The notes under the pieces were generated by a model that worked only from the letters and a program-made list of their open reading frames with translations, made no database searches and was not told the DNA's origin. From Bryobacteraceae bacterium (GTDB taxonomy: Bacteria; Acidobacteriota; Terriglobia; Bryobacterales; Bryobacteraceae), in assembly GCA_019748195.1 (NCBI GenBank), contig JAIEPW010000078.1:1-54163 (forward strand): 54,163 nt of DNA, given 5' to 3'. This document shows, one piece after another, positions 28,266 through 38,142 of this stretch (within the stretch, counting starts at the first letter, position 1; every line of letters starts with the position of its first letter). Position numbers and translations under genes: made by a program.

Positions 28266-29006
28266 CTATGTCCGAAGTAAGAGGCACTGCCATCCGGACC
28301 GCTCCAGCAGCGTGCCGGAAGGCGCCCGCGGCAAACTCGAAAAGCCGCTCAGAATGATGTGCTTACCTGTAGGGAACGGCAAATCTAATATTTTCCGCGC
28401 GACATTTTCGGAAACGTTGCATATCACCAGATCGAAGTGGCCGGGACTCACCGCGTCCACGGTGCCTTGATATAGAAGAGCGCCCGTGGCCTGGCGAGCG
28501 TCGCGCAGGGAATCGGGGTCGATGTCGCAGGCCACCACGCTGCTCGCGCCCAGTAACTCCGCGGCTCGCGCCAGGATACCCGATCCGGTCCCGATATCCA
28601 GTACTTTAAAGCCGCGCCGCAGAACTTCTTCCATCGCCTGCAGACAAAGCTGAGTGCAGGGGTGGATTCCGGTGCCGCTGGCCATTCCGGGATTGATCTC
28701 CAGGCGGATTCTGCCCGGTGGAGTGGGATCGGTGCGGAAGGGAGCAATGACAAACCAGCTCCGCCCGATCTCCAGCGGCGGCCAGGCGTCGTAATTGCGC
28801 TTTTCCCAGTCGATGTCGTCCGCGGGAAGAATCTCCGGGGCGCGGGCGGCGAACTCTCGCAGCAACGCCTCCGGCGGGACCTCCGCTTCAAAGAACGCCT
28901 GCAGGTGAGCGTCGCCTTCCACGATGCCCAAAGTCCCCAGCTCATGAAGCCGTGCGATCAGCTCATCGCGATCCCCGGCCTCCGAGTCGAGGAACAGGGA
29001 ATACAT
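28266..29006 (-). CDS. prmA: Ribosomal protein L11 methyltransferase-like protein (PrmA family)
   Basis: A 246-residue SAM-dependent methyltransferase. The PrmA signature is clear: LEINPGMASGTGIHPCTQLCLQAM, the SAM-binding VLDIGTGSGIL, and DLVICNVSENVARKIL (NPxx-like catalytic loop as NVSEN). PrmA trimethylates ribosomal protein L11. At 246 residues it is shorter than the typical 290-300, mainly in the N-terminal substrate-recognition domain, so the target may differ. It follows the acyl-CoA ligase gene by 4 bases. Confidence 0.82.
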   Translation of the reverse strand: MYSLFLDSEAGDRDELIARLHELGTLGIVEGDAHLQAFFEAEVPPEALLREFAARAPEILPADDIDWEKRNYDAWPPLEIGRSWFVIAPFRTDPTPPGRIRLEINPGMASGTGIHPCTQLCLQAMEEVLRRGFKVLDIGTGSGILARAAELLGASSVVACDIDPDSLRDARQATGALLYQGTVDAVSPGHFDLVICNVSENVARKILDLPFPTGKHIILSGFSSLPRAPSGTLLERSGWQCLLLRT

Positions 29007-29010
29007 GGGC

Positions 29011-30597
29011 TCAGCCCTGCACGCGCTTGGCCTTGCCGGCCCAAAACTGTTCCTTGATCTGCACCTTCTTGATCTTGCCGGTTCCGGTTTTGGGAAGCGG
29101 ATCGGCCTGAATCAGAATCTTGCGCGGCAGTTTGAACTTGCCCAGGCGCTCCTGCAGGAAGGCCATCAACTCCTCTTCCTGCAACGCGTGATCCGGCTTG
29201 GGAACGACAATCGCCACCGGGACCTCGCCCCAGCGCTCATCGGGCGCGGCCACCACCGCGCACTCGAACACCGCCGGATGGGCGAAGATGGCCTTCTCCA
29301 CTTCGATGGAGGAGATGTTCTCGCCGCCCGAAATGATGATTTCCTTCTTGCGGTCGACGATGTGGATGTAGCCGTCCTCATCCCATACCGCCATGTCGCC
29401 GGTGTGAAACCAGGGTCCGGTCATGACGGCGGCGGTGGCTTCCGGCTCCTTGAAGTAGCCTTCCATCACGTGATCCCCCATGGCGATGACCTCGCCGATG
29501 CTGGCGCCGTCCTTCGGTACGTCCTTCATGTCGAAGTCCACCACGCGGATGGTCACGTTCGGCACCGGCCAGCCCGCCATCGCATGCCGCCGGAGGCGAT
29601 CCGCGGCATCGGCATACCGCAAGCCCTTCTCACGCGACATTGACAACACCGGCGCGGTTTCGGTGAGGCCGTAGCCGCACAGCGCCTCGCCGCCCAGCGC
29701 TTTCTCGATGCGGTCGATCAGCTCGGGCGAAGCGGCCGCCCCGCCGATCATGATCTGGCGCAGGGAGCTCAAGTCGTAGTTCTTTGCTTCCGGCGAGTTG
29801 ATGAGCGCGTTGGCCATCGTCGGCACCAGGCTCATGTGCGTCGCCTTGTACTTCTGGATCAGCCCGAACACGAAGAGGGGCTCGAAGCGGCGCACCATCA
29901 CTTGCGTGATCCCCAGCATCGTGGACGCCTGCGGGCGGCCCCATCCGTTGGCGTGAAACAGCGGAATGGTGTGCAGGTCCACCATCTCGTGCGGCTTCTC
30001 CATCAGGCTGGCGACGGACAGCGCATGCAGGTACAGGGTGCGGTGGGAATGCGTAACCCCCTTGGGCGTTCCCGTGGACCCGGAAGTATAGAACAGCTCG
30101 GCAATCGACCGCTCGTCATAAGAGAAGATGTCGGCGCGCTCCGCGCGGCCCTGCGCCAGGATCTCTTCGTAAGCCAGGTCCGCGTGGTCCGTTTTCTCGT
30201 TGATGCTCACCCACTTCCCGACGGACTTGCATTGCGGCTTGAGTTGCTCGATGAGAGGGAGGAAGTCGTTTTCGTAGATCAGCATCCGCGCGCCGGAGTG
30301 GTTGAGGATGTTGATCAGCTCGGGCGCCGAGAGCCGCACGTTCAGCGGCATGACGATGCCTTTGGCCTGCACGACGCCGTAGTAGCCCTCCAGCAACTGG
30401 TGATTGTTGAAGCTGAGGTAGGCCACGCGGTCGCCGGGCTGGATGCCGAGCTTGATGAGTCCGGTGGCAAGCTTCTCGCTCCGCTCGGCGAACTGCGCAT
30501 ATGTGAATTCGTGGTTGCCGCAGACAACGCCCGTCTTGGATCCGAAGAGGTCGACAGCGCGGTGCAGGCAGCGGAGTGGGGTGAGTGGTACGAACAT
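29011..30597 (-). CDS. AMP-forming acyl-CoA synthetase (fatty-acid CoA ligase)
   Basis: A 528-residue ANL-superfamily enzyme that activates a carboxylic acid with ATP and CoA. Motifs in order: YTSGSTGTPKGVTHSHRT (P-loop-like A3), YGLTET (A5), WFHTGDMAVWDEDGYI and DRKKEIIISGGENISS (A7-A8 hinge) and PKTGTGKIKK with the catalytic Lys (A10). The sequence is most like medium/long-chain ligases such as the FadD/AlkK group; the exact acid cannot be told. ATG at 30597. The PrmA-like gene follows 4 bases after its stop, suggesting an operon. Confidence 0.9.
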   Translation of the reverse strand: MFVPLTPLRCLHRAVDLFGSKTGVVCGNHEFTYAQFAERSEKLATGLIKLGIQPGDRVAYLSFNNHQLLEGYYGVVQAKGIVMPLNVRLSAPELINILNHSGARMLIYENDFLPLIEQLKPQCKSVGKWVSINEKTDHADLAYEEILAQGRAERADIFSYDERSIAELFYTSGSTGTPKGVTHSHRTLYLHALSVASLMEKPHEMVDLHTIPLFHANGWGRPQASTMLGITQVMVRRFEPLFVFGLIQKYKATHMSLVPTMANALINSPEAKNYDLSSLRQIMIGGAAASPELIDRIEKALGGEALCGYGLTETAPVLSMSREKGLRYADAADRLRRHAMAGWPVPNVTIRVVDFDMKDVPKDGASIGEVIAMGDHVMEGYFKEPEATAAVMTGPWFHTGDMAVWDEDGYIHIVDRKKEIIISGGENISSIEVEKAIFAHPAVFECAVVAAPDERWGEVPVAIVVPKPDHALQEEELMAFLQERLGKFKLPRKILIQADPLPKTGTGKIKKVQIKEQFWAGKAKRVQG

Positions 30598-30851
30598 AGG
30601 GGTAACCTGCTATTCTACACCGCCTTAGGCCAGCTTCGTGATGGGCGGCGCGGGTGGAACCGCGGCAACCGCGCAAAGCGGGCCAATATCAATTATTTAA
30701 CTTTCTTAACCAAGGGGCTGGCCGGCTTGCTTTCTTCCGTTCAATCGGGTTACAACAATACCCAGCGGTTTTAGTAGTGGTGCGCCAAAACGCCCCGGTT
30801 GGGAAGGGCCGGCCGCCACGGATCTAGCTCTAGTTTGTTGGGGGTCAATTT
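30598..30851. promoter_or_regulatory. Divergent promoter/leader region before the first Oar-like receptor
   Basis: A 254-bp gap between the acyl-CoA ligase and the first receptor gene, transcribed apart. An AT-rich block (CAATATCAATTATTTAAC) lies near 30690. TTGCTT and TTACAA around 30730-30760 are spaced 17 bp, a poor promoter match offered only as a candidate. The leader ends TTGGGGGTCAATTT before the ATG. Confidence 0.3.
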
Positions 30852-33800
30852 ATGAATTGGACACACATGCGAGATGTGCATCGTCTCGTTTTCGTCCTGT
30901 GCCTGCTGTTGGCGTTAGTGCCCGCAGTGTTCGCCCAGGACGCCACCGGAAGAATTGTGGGAGTGGTAACGGATCAGCAGGGCGCGGTGGTGGTGGGGGC
31001 AAAGGTCTCCATCACGAACGTGGGAACTCAACAGATCCGGGAAACCACCACGGGACAGGACGGCGTTTACCAGGTGCTTCTTCTGCCGGTCGGCCGGTAC
31101 ACCGTTACGGTGGAGGCTCCCGGCTTCCGCAAGGTGATCACCGACGCGCAAACGCTGCAGATTAACGAAGCCCTGAAGATTGACGCGCGCCTGGAAGTGG
31201 GCGCCACGTCGGAAGTGGTACAGGTGGAGGCGAGGCCGGCGGGCGTGGAAACCGTTACGGCGACACTGGGCGGCGTTGTCGCGTCGCGACCGGTCATCAA
31301 CATGCCTTTGAACGGCCGCAACGCGCTGGACCTGGCGCTGCTGCAGCCGGGAGTCACCCCCGCGCGGCCAGGCTCCGGCGCCGCGGGTGGATTCAACGTG
31401 GCGGGCGGACGCTCCGACAGCGTCACCTACGTTCTGGACGGCGGGATGAACAATAACCTGCTGAACAACGGCGTGGTTTACAATCCGAATCCGGACGCGA
31501 TCCAGGAATTCAGGATCCTCACCTCCAATTACACCGCCGAGTACGGCCGCAATGGAGGCGGCATCGTGAGCGTGGTGACCAAGTCCGGCACCAACGAGTA
31601 TCACGGCTCCGGCTTCTGGTTCCACCGCAATGATTTCTTCAACGCCAACCGGTTCTTCAACAACGCCAATGGCGTGCCGCGGGAGGTATTGAAGCGGAAC
31701 CAGTACGGCGCTACTCTCGGCGGCCCGCTGTCGATTCCCAAGGTGGTTGACGGCAAGGACAAGCTGTTCTTCTTCTTTGCGTATCAGGGGCAGAAGCTGC
31801 GCCAACTGCAGACCAGCCGCGAAGTGCGGACATTCACGCCGGCGGAACTCACCGGCGACTTCTCCCGGTCCGGCGCCAACGGCGGCCCTGACGCGAACGT
31901 CGCCGCATTCTTGCGAGCCAACCCGTTCTTCCAGTCCAACCCGGCGCTCGCGGCGCAGGGGATTATCGATCCCGCCCGCATCCACCCGGTGGCCCGGTCC
32001 TACATCACCAACAACCTGATTCCGGTGAGCGCCGGGGGCCGCGTGGTTCCGCAGGGCAGCGCCACCAACGACTTTGACGAGTACACCGGGAAAGTGGACT
32101 TCACTCCCACGGCGAAGGACCGCTTCTCGGTCACGCTGGGATCCCGCGATGGCGACGTGCTGAATCCCTTCAGCTACACCGGCTTTTACGCGGACACGGG
32201 GGGATTCCCGGTAGCGACAAAGAGCCCGCGCCGCTTCGGAAACATCAACTACACGCGGACGTTCACTCCGACCCTGATCAACGAGTTCCGGTTCACGGCG
32301 CAACGCTCGGTGACCAACCAGCAGATTCCGCAGCGCTCGGCCCCAGGTCCGCAGCAGCTTGGAGTCAACGTGACCCCGGATCGTGTCAGCGGCCCCCCCA
32401 TTCTGTTCTTCGACAACACGGGGCTGTCGGCGGGCTTCAACAACAACGGTCCGGCGGACCTGATCAATAACACCTATGTCTACAGTGACACCGTGAGCTG
32501 GCAGAAAGGCAAGCACACCTTCCGCATGGGCGGCTACTTCTCCGCTTATCAGAACAACACCCTTTACGACTTCTACGTGAACGGATCGTTCTTTTTCGCG
32601 GGACCCTCCTTCGGCGGCATCGGCTCGGAAAACGATCGCGCCAACTTCCTGTTCGGAATGCCGTACGAGTACCTGCAGTTCCCGTCCGCGCCTTCCAACA
32701 TCCGCTCCAAGAACGTCTACGGGTTCTTCCAGGACGAATGGCGAATCCGGCGCAACCTGGTGCTGACCTTCGGCATCCGCTATGAGTACGCGGAACCGAA
32801 GTTCGACACCGAGGGGCGCAGCTTCTCGCTGGTGGAGGGCCAGCGCTCGCAGCGCTTTGTCAACGCTCCGCGCGGGCTGCTGTTCCCGGGCGACAGCGGG
32901 GCTCCCAAGGGCGCGAATTTCCCGGACAAGAACGACTGGGCGCCGCGCTTCGGCTTCGCCTACTCCCCCAGTTCCCGCACCGCCATCCGCGGCGGATTCG
33001 GCGTCTTCCACGACATCCTGAAGGGCGAGGACAACCTGCAGTTTAACGGGCAGGCGCCGTTTTTCGGATTCGCCGACCTGTTCTTTGATGATCCGTCGCA
33101 AGTTACATCGCAGTTGAATTATTTCAACAACCCGTTCGTGGCGGCGGGTATTCCCAACTCGTTCCCGTCCCGACCTCCGGCCCAGAACCTGAATTGGGAC
33201 GCAGCCGGATTCCTTCCGGCCGGCGGTTCCGGCGTGTTTTACGTCAACCCGCGGCTCCGGACGCCTTACCTGATGCAGTACAACTTCTCGATTCAGCAGG
33301 AAGTCGTCAAGAACGTGGTCGTCGAGCTTGCGTATGTCGGCAGCCTCGGCCGCAAGCTGACTTCGCTGGTCGACGCCAATCCGATGCTCGCCGGCACCAA
33401 CCGCCGCCGCCTGAACACGCTGCCGGGCAACACCGACACCAGCTTCAGCTTCCTGGATCAATTCGAGAACATCGGAACCTCCAACTACAATGCGATGGTC
33501 GCGTCGGTGACCAAGCGGGTGTCGGAGAACCGGTTCTTCGGAACCTCGTACTTCACGCTCGCCTACACCTGGTCGAAGTCCATCGATAACTCCTCGGGAT
33601 TCCGCGACCGCGGCAGCCGCGTGCCGGCGTTCAACCCGGCCCAGTTCCGCGCCGTGTCGGATTTCGATCTGACCCACAACCTGGTGTTCTCCGGCGGCTG
33701 GGACCTCCCGTTTGATCGCGCCTGGTCCAACGGGCCCAAGCTGATCACCAAGGGATGGAGCCTGTATCCGATCTTCACGTGGCGCACGGGCTTCCCCGTG

Positions 33801-34274
33801 GAAGTCTTCGCGAATATCGCCCGCAGCCGCACCCGTCCCGGCCCGTCGGGCGCCGGCGACCCCAACCTGGTCCGCACCAATCAGGTGCTGCCTGAGATCG
33901 CGACCTATGAAGTCCGCAACCGCCAGACCATCACTGGCCGCACGGGCAATTTCTGGTTCGATCCACGGGCGTTCTCCAACGCCGGTTTGATCACCAACAA
34001 CGCAATCCCGGCGCGCGGGACGGAGACCTACGGCACCCTGGGCCGCAATTCCTTCCGCGCTCCCGGTCGCACCAACCTGGACCTCGCGATCGCCAAGACG
34101 CTCTTCTTCTTCGGCGAGCGCTTCCGGGCGGAGCTTCGCGGCGAGGCCTTCAACCTGATGAACACCGCTCAGTGGGGCACGCCGAACACCACGTTCGGCA
34201 ACCCGTTGTTCGGCCAGGTGACGACCACCTTCGATCCGCGCATCCTGCAGGTGGCGGTTCGTCTGCAGTTCTAA
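30852..34274 (+). CDS. Oar-like TonB-dependent receptor, copy 1
   Basis: An 1140-residue outer-membrane protein. Signal peptide 1-28 (cleavage before QDATG), then a carboxypeptidase-regulatory-like beta-sandwich (about 29-115, GRIVGVVTDQQGAVVVGAKV), a TonB plug (about 130-230, INMPLNGRNALDLALLQPGV, YVLDGGMNNN, YTAEYGRNGGGIVSVVTKSG) and a long barrel with many aromatic-ended strands to the C-terminus (DPRILQVAVRLQF). Such proteins import large or unknown nutrients, or act in adhesion; in Acidobacteria they are very common. Closest to copy 2: the plug and several barrel stretches are nearly identical. Its ribosome site is GGGGG seven bases before ATG. Confidence 0.93.
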   Translation: MNWTHMRDVHRLVFVLCLLLALVPAVFAQDATGRIVGVVTDQQGAVVVGAKVSITNVGTQQIRETTTGQDGVYQVLLLPVGRYTVTVEAPGFRKVITDAQTLQINEALKIDARLEVGATSEVVQVEARPAGVETVTATLGGVVASRPVINMPLNGRNALDLALLQPGVTPARPGSGAAGGFNVAGGRSDSVTYVLDGGMNNNLLNNGVVYNPNPDAIQEFRILTSNYTAEYGRNGGGIVSVVTKSGTNEYHGSGFWFHRNDFFNANRFFNNANGVPREVLKRNQYGATLGGPLSIPKVVDGKDKLFFFFAYQGQKLRQLQTSREVRTFTPAELTGDFSRSGANGGPDANVAAFLRANPFFQSNPALAAQGIIDPARIHPVARSYITNNLIPVSAGGRVVPQGSATNDFDEYTGKVDFTPTAKDRFSVTLGSRDGDVLNPFSYTGFYADTGGFPVATKSPRRFGNINYTRTFTPTLINEFRFTAQRSVTNQQIPQRSAPGPQQLGVNVTPDRVSGPPILFFDNTGLSAGFNNNGPADLINNTYVYSDTVSWQKGKHTFRMGGYFSAYQNNTLYDFYVNGSFFFAGPSFGGIGSENDRANFLFGMPYEYLQFPSAPSNIRSKNVYGFFQDEWRIRRNLVLTFGIRYEYAEPKFDTEGRSFSLVEGQRSQRFVNAPRGLLFPGDSGAPKGANFPDKNDWAPRFGFAYSPSSRTAIRGGFGVFHDILKGEDNLQFNGQAPFFGFADLFFDDPSQVTSQLNYFNNPFVAAGIPNSFPSRPPAQNLNWDAAGFLPAGGSGVFYVNPRLRTPYLMQYNFSIQQEVVKNVVVELAYVGSLGRKLTSLVDANPMLAGTNRRRLNTLPGNTDTSFSFLDQFENIGTSNYNAMVASVTKRVSENRFFGTSYFTLAYTWSKSIDNSSGFRDRGSRVPAFNPAQFRAVSDFDLTHNLVFSGGWDLPFDRAWSNGPKLITKGWSLYPIFTWRTGFPVEVFANIARSRTRPGPSGAGDPNLVRTNQVLPEIATYEVRNRQTITGRTGNFWFDPRAFSNAGLITNNAIPARGTETYGTLGRNSFRAPGRTNLDLAIAKTLFFFGERFRAELRGEAFNLMNTAQWGTPNTTFGNPLFGQVTTTFDPRILQVAVRLQF

Positions 34275-34297
34275 GAGGCCGGTAAGCGCCAAACCTG

Positions 34298-34326
34298 AAG
34301 GGCGGGCTTTGCCCGCCCTTTTCTTT
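34298..34326 (+). terminator. Rho-independent terminator after receptor copy 1
   Basis: 10-bp stem AAGGGCGGGC/GCCCGCCCTT with loop TTT, followed by TTCTTTT. It sits 24 bases after the stop. Similar GGGCGGG stems end copies 2 and 3. Confidence 0.92.
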
Positions 34327-34487
34327 TCGCGGGCATCTTGGAAGATTGGCAACTTTCTGGGTCAATCGCAGCCACAGTCTGTACACCCACCCCATGGAGA
34401 ACGAATTTCGCCCCAGCTTCGTTGAAGTTCGCGATCTTTCCTTAGTTCACTGGTAACCAGACAATCTTTGGTCTACAGGGGGCCAGA

Positions 34488-37400
34488 ATGAACTTTCCTC
34501 GCAATCGAGCGTTGCTATGGGCATCGCTTTTTCTGCCCTGCGCCTTGCTGGCGCAGGACGCCACCGGCCGTATCGTAGGTACCGTCCAGGATCCGCAGGG
34601 GGCCATGATCGCCTCCGCGAAAGTGACAGTGACCAACGCCGGCACCAACATCACCAGAGAGACGCAGACCGGCAACGACGGCGCCTTCCAGGTGCTGCTG
34701 CTGCAGCCCGGCCGCTACACCTTGACGGTGGAAGCGCCCGGATTCCGCAAGACGGTTACCGACCCGCAGACACTCGAAATCAACCAGTCCCTGCGGTTCG
34801 ACATCAAGCTGGACCTCGGTCAAACGTCGGAAACCGTGCAGGTGGAAGCCAGGCCTTCGGGCGTGGAGACCATCAACGCCACGCTCGGCAACGTGATCTC
34901 CAGCCGTCCGGTCGTCAACATGCCGCTGAACGGGCGTAACGTCCTCGATCTCGCCCTGCTGTCGCCGGGCGTGAATCCCGGCCGTCCGGGCGGCGTTCTC
35001 GCGCCCAACGCGACCACCGCCGGCCGGCCCAACATCTCGGGCGGACGCTCGGACTCCACCACCTACATCCTCGATGGCGGCATGAACAACAACACGTTGA
35101 ACAACGACGTGGTCTACAATCCGAACCCGGATGCCATCCAGGAATTCAAGGTGCTGGTCTCCAACTACACGGCCGAGTACGGGCGCAACGGCGGCGGCAT
35201 TATCAGCGTGGTCACCAAGTCGGGCACCAACCAGTATCACGGTTCCGGATTCTGGTTCCACCGCAATGACTTCTTCAACGCCAACCGCTTCTTCAACAAT
35301 GCCAACGGCGTGCCTCGCGAGGTGCTGAAGCGCAATCAGTATGGCGCCACCCTCGGCGGTCCGTTGTCGATCCCCAAGGTGTTTGACGCCAAGGACAAGC
35401 TGTTCTTCTTCTTCGCCTACCAGGGCCAGAAGCTGCGCAACCTCCAGTCCAGCCGCGAGGTTCGCACCTTTACCCCGGCGGAGCTGACCGGCGACTTCTC
35501 CCGTTCGGGCCCCGGCGGCACGGCGGACCCGTCGGTTGCCGCGTTCCTGCGCGCCAACCCGTTCTTCCAGTCCAATCCCGCGCTCGCCGCGCAAGGGATT
35601 ATCGACCCGGCGCGCATCAACCCCGTTGCCCGCAACTACATCAGCAACGGCCTGATGCCGGTTTCGGCCACCGGCCGCATCACGCCCCAGGGCAGCCTGA
35701 CCAACGACTACGACGAGTACACGGGCAAGGTGGACTTCACCCCCACCAACAGCGATCGCTTCTCGGTGACGCTCGGCGTGCGCGAAGGCGACCAGTTGAA
35801 TCCGTTCAGCTACACCGCCTTCTACGCCGACACCGGCGGGTTCCCCACCACCACCAAGTCGCCCCGGCGCTTTGCGAACGTCAACTATACGCGCACGTTC
35901 ACGCCGAACCTGATCAACGATTTCCGCTTCACCGTGCAGCGCTCGGTGACGAACCAGCAGATCCCGGCCCGCGAGGCTCCGACCCCGCAGCAATTGGGGG
36001 TGAACGTCACGCCGGACCGCGCCAGCGGACCCAGCATCCTGTTCTTCGACAACACCGGGTTGTCGGCGGGATTCAACAACAATGGCCCGGCGGACCTGAT
36101 CAACAACACCTACATCTACCAGAACACCGTGAGCTGGCAAAAAGGCCGGCACACGATGCGCATGGGCGGCTATTTCTCGGCGTACCAGAACAACACGCTG
36201 TATGACTTCTATGTCAACGGCGCGTTCTTCTTCGCCTCGCCGGCCGCCGGCGGCATCGGCTCCGCCAATGACCGCGCCAACTTCCTCTTCGGACTGCCCT
36301 ATGAATACCTGCAGTTCCCGTCCGCGCCGTCCAACATCCGCTCGAAGAACGTCTACGGTTTCTTCCAGGATGAATGGCGCGTGATGCGCAACCTGGTGCT
36401 GACCTTCGGCATTCGCTATGAATACGCCGAACCGAAGTTCGACACCGAGGGCCGCAGCTTCTCGCTGGTGGAAGGCCAGCGCTCCCAGCGGTTCCCGAAC
36501 GCCCCGCGGGGCATGCTGTTCCCCGGCGACTCCGGCGCTCCCAAGGGCGCGAACTTCCCGGACAAGAACGACTGGGCGCCGCGCTTCGGCTTCGCCTATT
36601 CGCCCAACAGCAAGATGTCGGTTCGCGGCGGCTTCGGCGTGTTCCACGACATCCTGAAGGGCGAGGACAACCTGCAGTTCAACGGACAGGCGCCGTTCTT
36701 CGGATTCGCCGACCTGTTCTTCGATGAGCTGCCGCAATACACCGGCGTCTCGAACTATTTCAGCAATCCGTTCGTAGCGGCGGGCATTCCCAACTCGTTT
36801 CCGTCGCGGCCTCCGACGTCCAGCCTGGACTTCGCGGCGGCCGGCTTCCTGCCGGTGGGCGGAACGGGTGTTTACTACGTCAATCCCCGCCTGCGCACGC
36901 CTTACCTGATGCAGTACAACATCTCGATCCAGCGCGAGCTGGTCAAGGATCTGGTGATGGAGGTCGCCTATGTCGGCAGCCAGGGCCGCAAGCTCACCTC
37001 CCTGGTGGACGCCAACCCCATGCTGCTGGGCACCAACCGGCGGCGGCTGAACATGCTGCCCGGCAATACGGATACCAGCTTCAGCTTCATCGACCAGTTC
37101 GAGAACATCGGCACGTCGAATTACAACGCACTGCAGGCATCGGTCACCAAGCGTTTGTCCGATACCCGGTTTTTCGGCACCTCCTACTTCACGCTCGCCT
37201 ACACGTGGTCGAAGTCGATCGACAACTCGTCCGGGTTCCGCGATCGCGGCAGCCGTGTCCCGGCTTACAACCCGGGCCAGTTCCGCGCGGTTTCGGACTT
37301 CGATCTGACCCACAACCTGGTGTTCTCGGGCGGATGGGATCTTCCCATTGACCGCGCCTGGGCCAGCGCTCCCAAGCTGCTCACGCGGGGCTGGAGCCTG

Positions 37401-37907
37401 TATCCGATCTTCACCTGGCGCACCGGCTTCCCGGTGGATGTGTTTGCGAACATCGCTCGCAGCCGCACCCGCCCGGGTCCGTCGGGCGCCGGCGACGCCA
37501 ACCAGGTGCGCACCAACCAGGTGCTGCCGGAGATCGCCGTTTACGATCCGCGGAACCGGCAGACGATCCAGGGCCGCACCGGCAACTTCTGGTTCGATCC
37601 GCGGGCTTTCTCCAACGCGGGCCTGATCACCAACAACGATGTTCCGGCCCCGAATCAGCGAACCTACGGAACGCTGGGACGGAACGCGTTCCGCGCGGCC
37701 GGCCGCACCAACTTCGACCTGGCGATCGCCAAGTCGCTTTTCTTCGGCGAACGCTTCAAGGCGGAGCTTCGCGGCGAAGCCTTCAACCTGGCAAACAATG
37801 CCCAGTGGCTTGCGCCGAATACCACCTTCGGCAACCCGCTGTTCGGCATGGTGACCACCACGCTCGACCCGCGCATTCTGCAGGTCGCGCTGCGCCTTTC
37901 GTTCTGA
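34488..37907 (+). CDS. Oar-like TonB-dependent receptor, copy 2
   Basis: An 1139-residue paralogue of copy 1 with signal peptide 1-22 (MNFPRNRALLWASLFLPCAL) and the same domain order: beta-sandwich, plug with YILDGGMNNNTLNN, barrel ending DPRILQVALRLSF. Copies 1 and 2 share long identical peptide runs (for example FWFHRNDFFNANRFFNNANG), while the codons differ at many synonymous sites, so the duplication is not recent or has been kept by selection. The start has AGGGGG five bases upstream. A 161-bp leader separates it from the terminator of copy 1, so it may be separately transcribed. Confidence 0.93.
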   Translation: MNFPRNRALLWASLFLPCALLAQDATGRIVGTVQDPQGAMIASAKVTVTNAGTNITRETQTGNDGAFQVLLLQPGRYTLTVEAPGFRKTVTDPQTLEINQSLRFDIKLDLGQTSETVQVEARPSGVETINATLGNVISSRPVVNMPLNGRNVLDLALLSPGVNPGRPGGVLAPNATTAGRPNISGGRSDSTTYILDGGMNNNTLNNDVVYNPNPDAIQEFKVLVSNYTAEYGRNGGGIISVVTKSGTNQYHGSGFWFHRNDFFNANRFFNNANGVPREVLKRNQYGATLGGPLSIPKVFDAKDKLFFFFAYQGQKLRNLQSSREVRTFTPAELTGDFSRSGPGGTADPSVAAFLRANPFFQSNPALAAQGIIDPARINPVARNYISNGLMPVSATGRITPQGSLTNDYDEYTGKVDFTPTNSDRFSVTLGVREGDQLNPFSYTAFYADTGGFPTTTKSPRRFANVNYTRTFTPNLINDFRFTVQRSVTNQQIPAREAPTPQQLGVNVTPDRASGPSILFFDNTGLSAGFNNNGPADLINNTYIYQNTVSWQKGRHTMRMGGYFSAYQNNTLYDFYVNGAFFFASPAAGGIGSANDRANFLFGLPYEYLQFPSAPSNIRSKNVYGFFQDEWRVMRNLVLTFGIRYEYAEPKFDTEGRSFSLVEGQRSQRFPNAPRGMLFPGDSGAPKGANFPDKNDWAPRFGFAYSPNSKMSVRGGFGVFHDILKGEDNLQFNGQAPFFGFADLFFDELPQYTGVSNYFSNPFVAAGIPNSFPSRPPTSSLDFAAAGFLPVGGTGVYYVNPRLRTPYLMQYNISIQRELVKDLVMEVAYVGSQGRKLTSLVDANPMLLGTNRRRLNMLPGNTDTSFSFIDQFENIGTSNYNALQASVTKRLSDTRFFGTSYFTLAYTWSKSIDNSSGFRDRGSRVPAYNPGQFRAVSDFDLTHNLVFSGGWDLPIDRAWASAPKLLTRGWSLYPIFTWRTGFPVDVFANIARSRTRPGPSGAGDANQVRTNQVLPEIAVYDPRNRQTIQGRTGNFWFDPRAFSNAGLITNNDVPAPNQRTYGTLGRNAFRAAGRTNFDLAIAKSLFFGERFKAELRGEAFNLANNAQWLAPNTTFGNPLFGMVTTTLDPRILQVALRLSF

Positions 37908-37927
37908 CCTCCTCGGAACGTTCGCGG

Positions 37928-37962
37928 AAAGGGCGGGTCTTCGGACCCGCCCTTTTTGCGTT
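37928..37962 (+). terminator. Rho-independent terminator after receptor copy 2
   Basis: 12-bp perfect stem AAAGGGCGGGTC/GACCCGCCCTTT closed by a TTCG tetraloop, followed by TTGCGTTTTT. Strong stem and stable UUCG loop. Confidence 0.93.
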
Positions 37963-38142
37963 TTTGCCCCCGCCCGCGGGTTGTTTTGATTCCTAAGCCG
38001 CTGCTTTTGCCTGTGGCGGAAATAACACGTTTGCCCCTAAAGAACCACCTCTGGCCCCTCCGCTGTTGCCCGGCTTGCGAATCTCGGTTCTGATTGTTCC
38101 AGATTCTTCGCAACTTGCTTAAGGGAACACCGGGGGGTTTTT

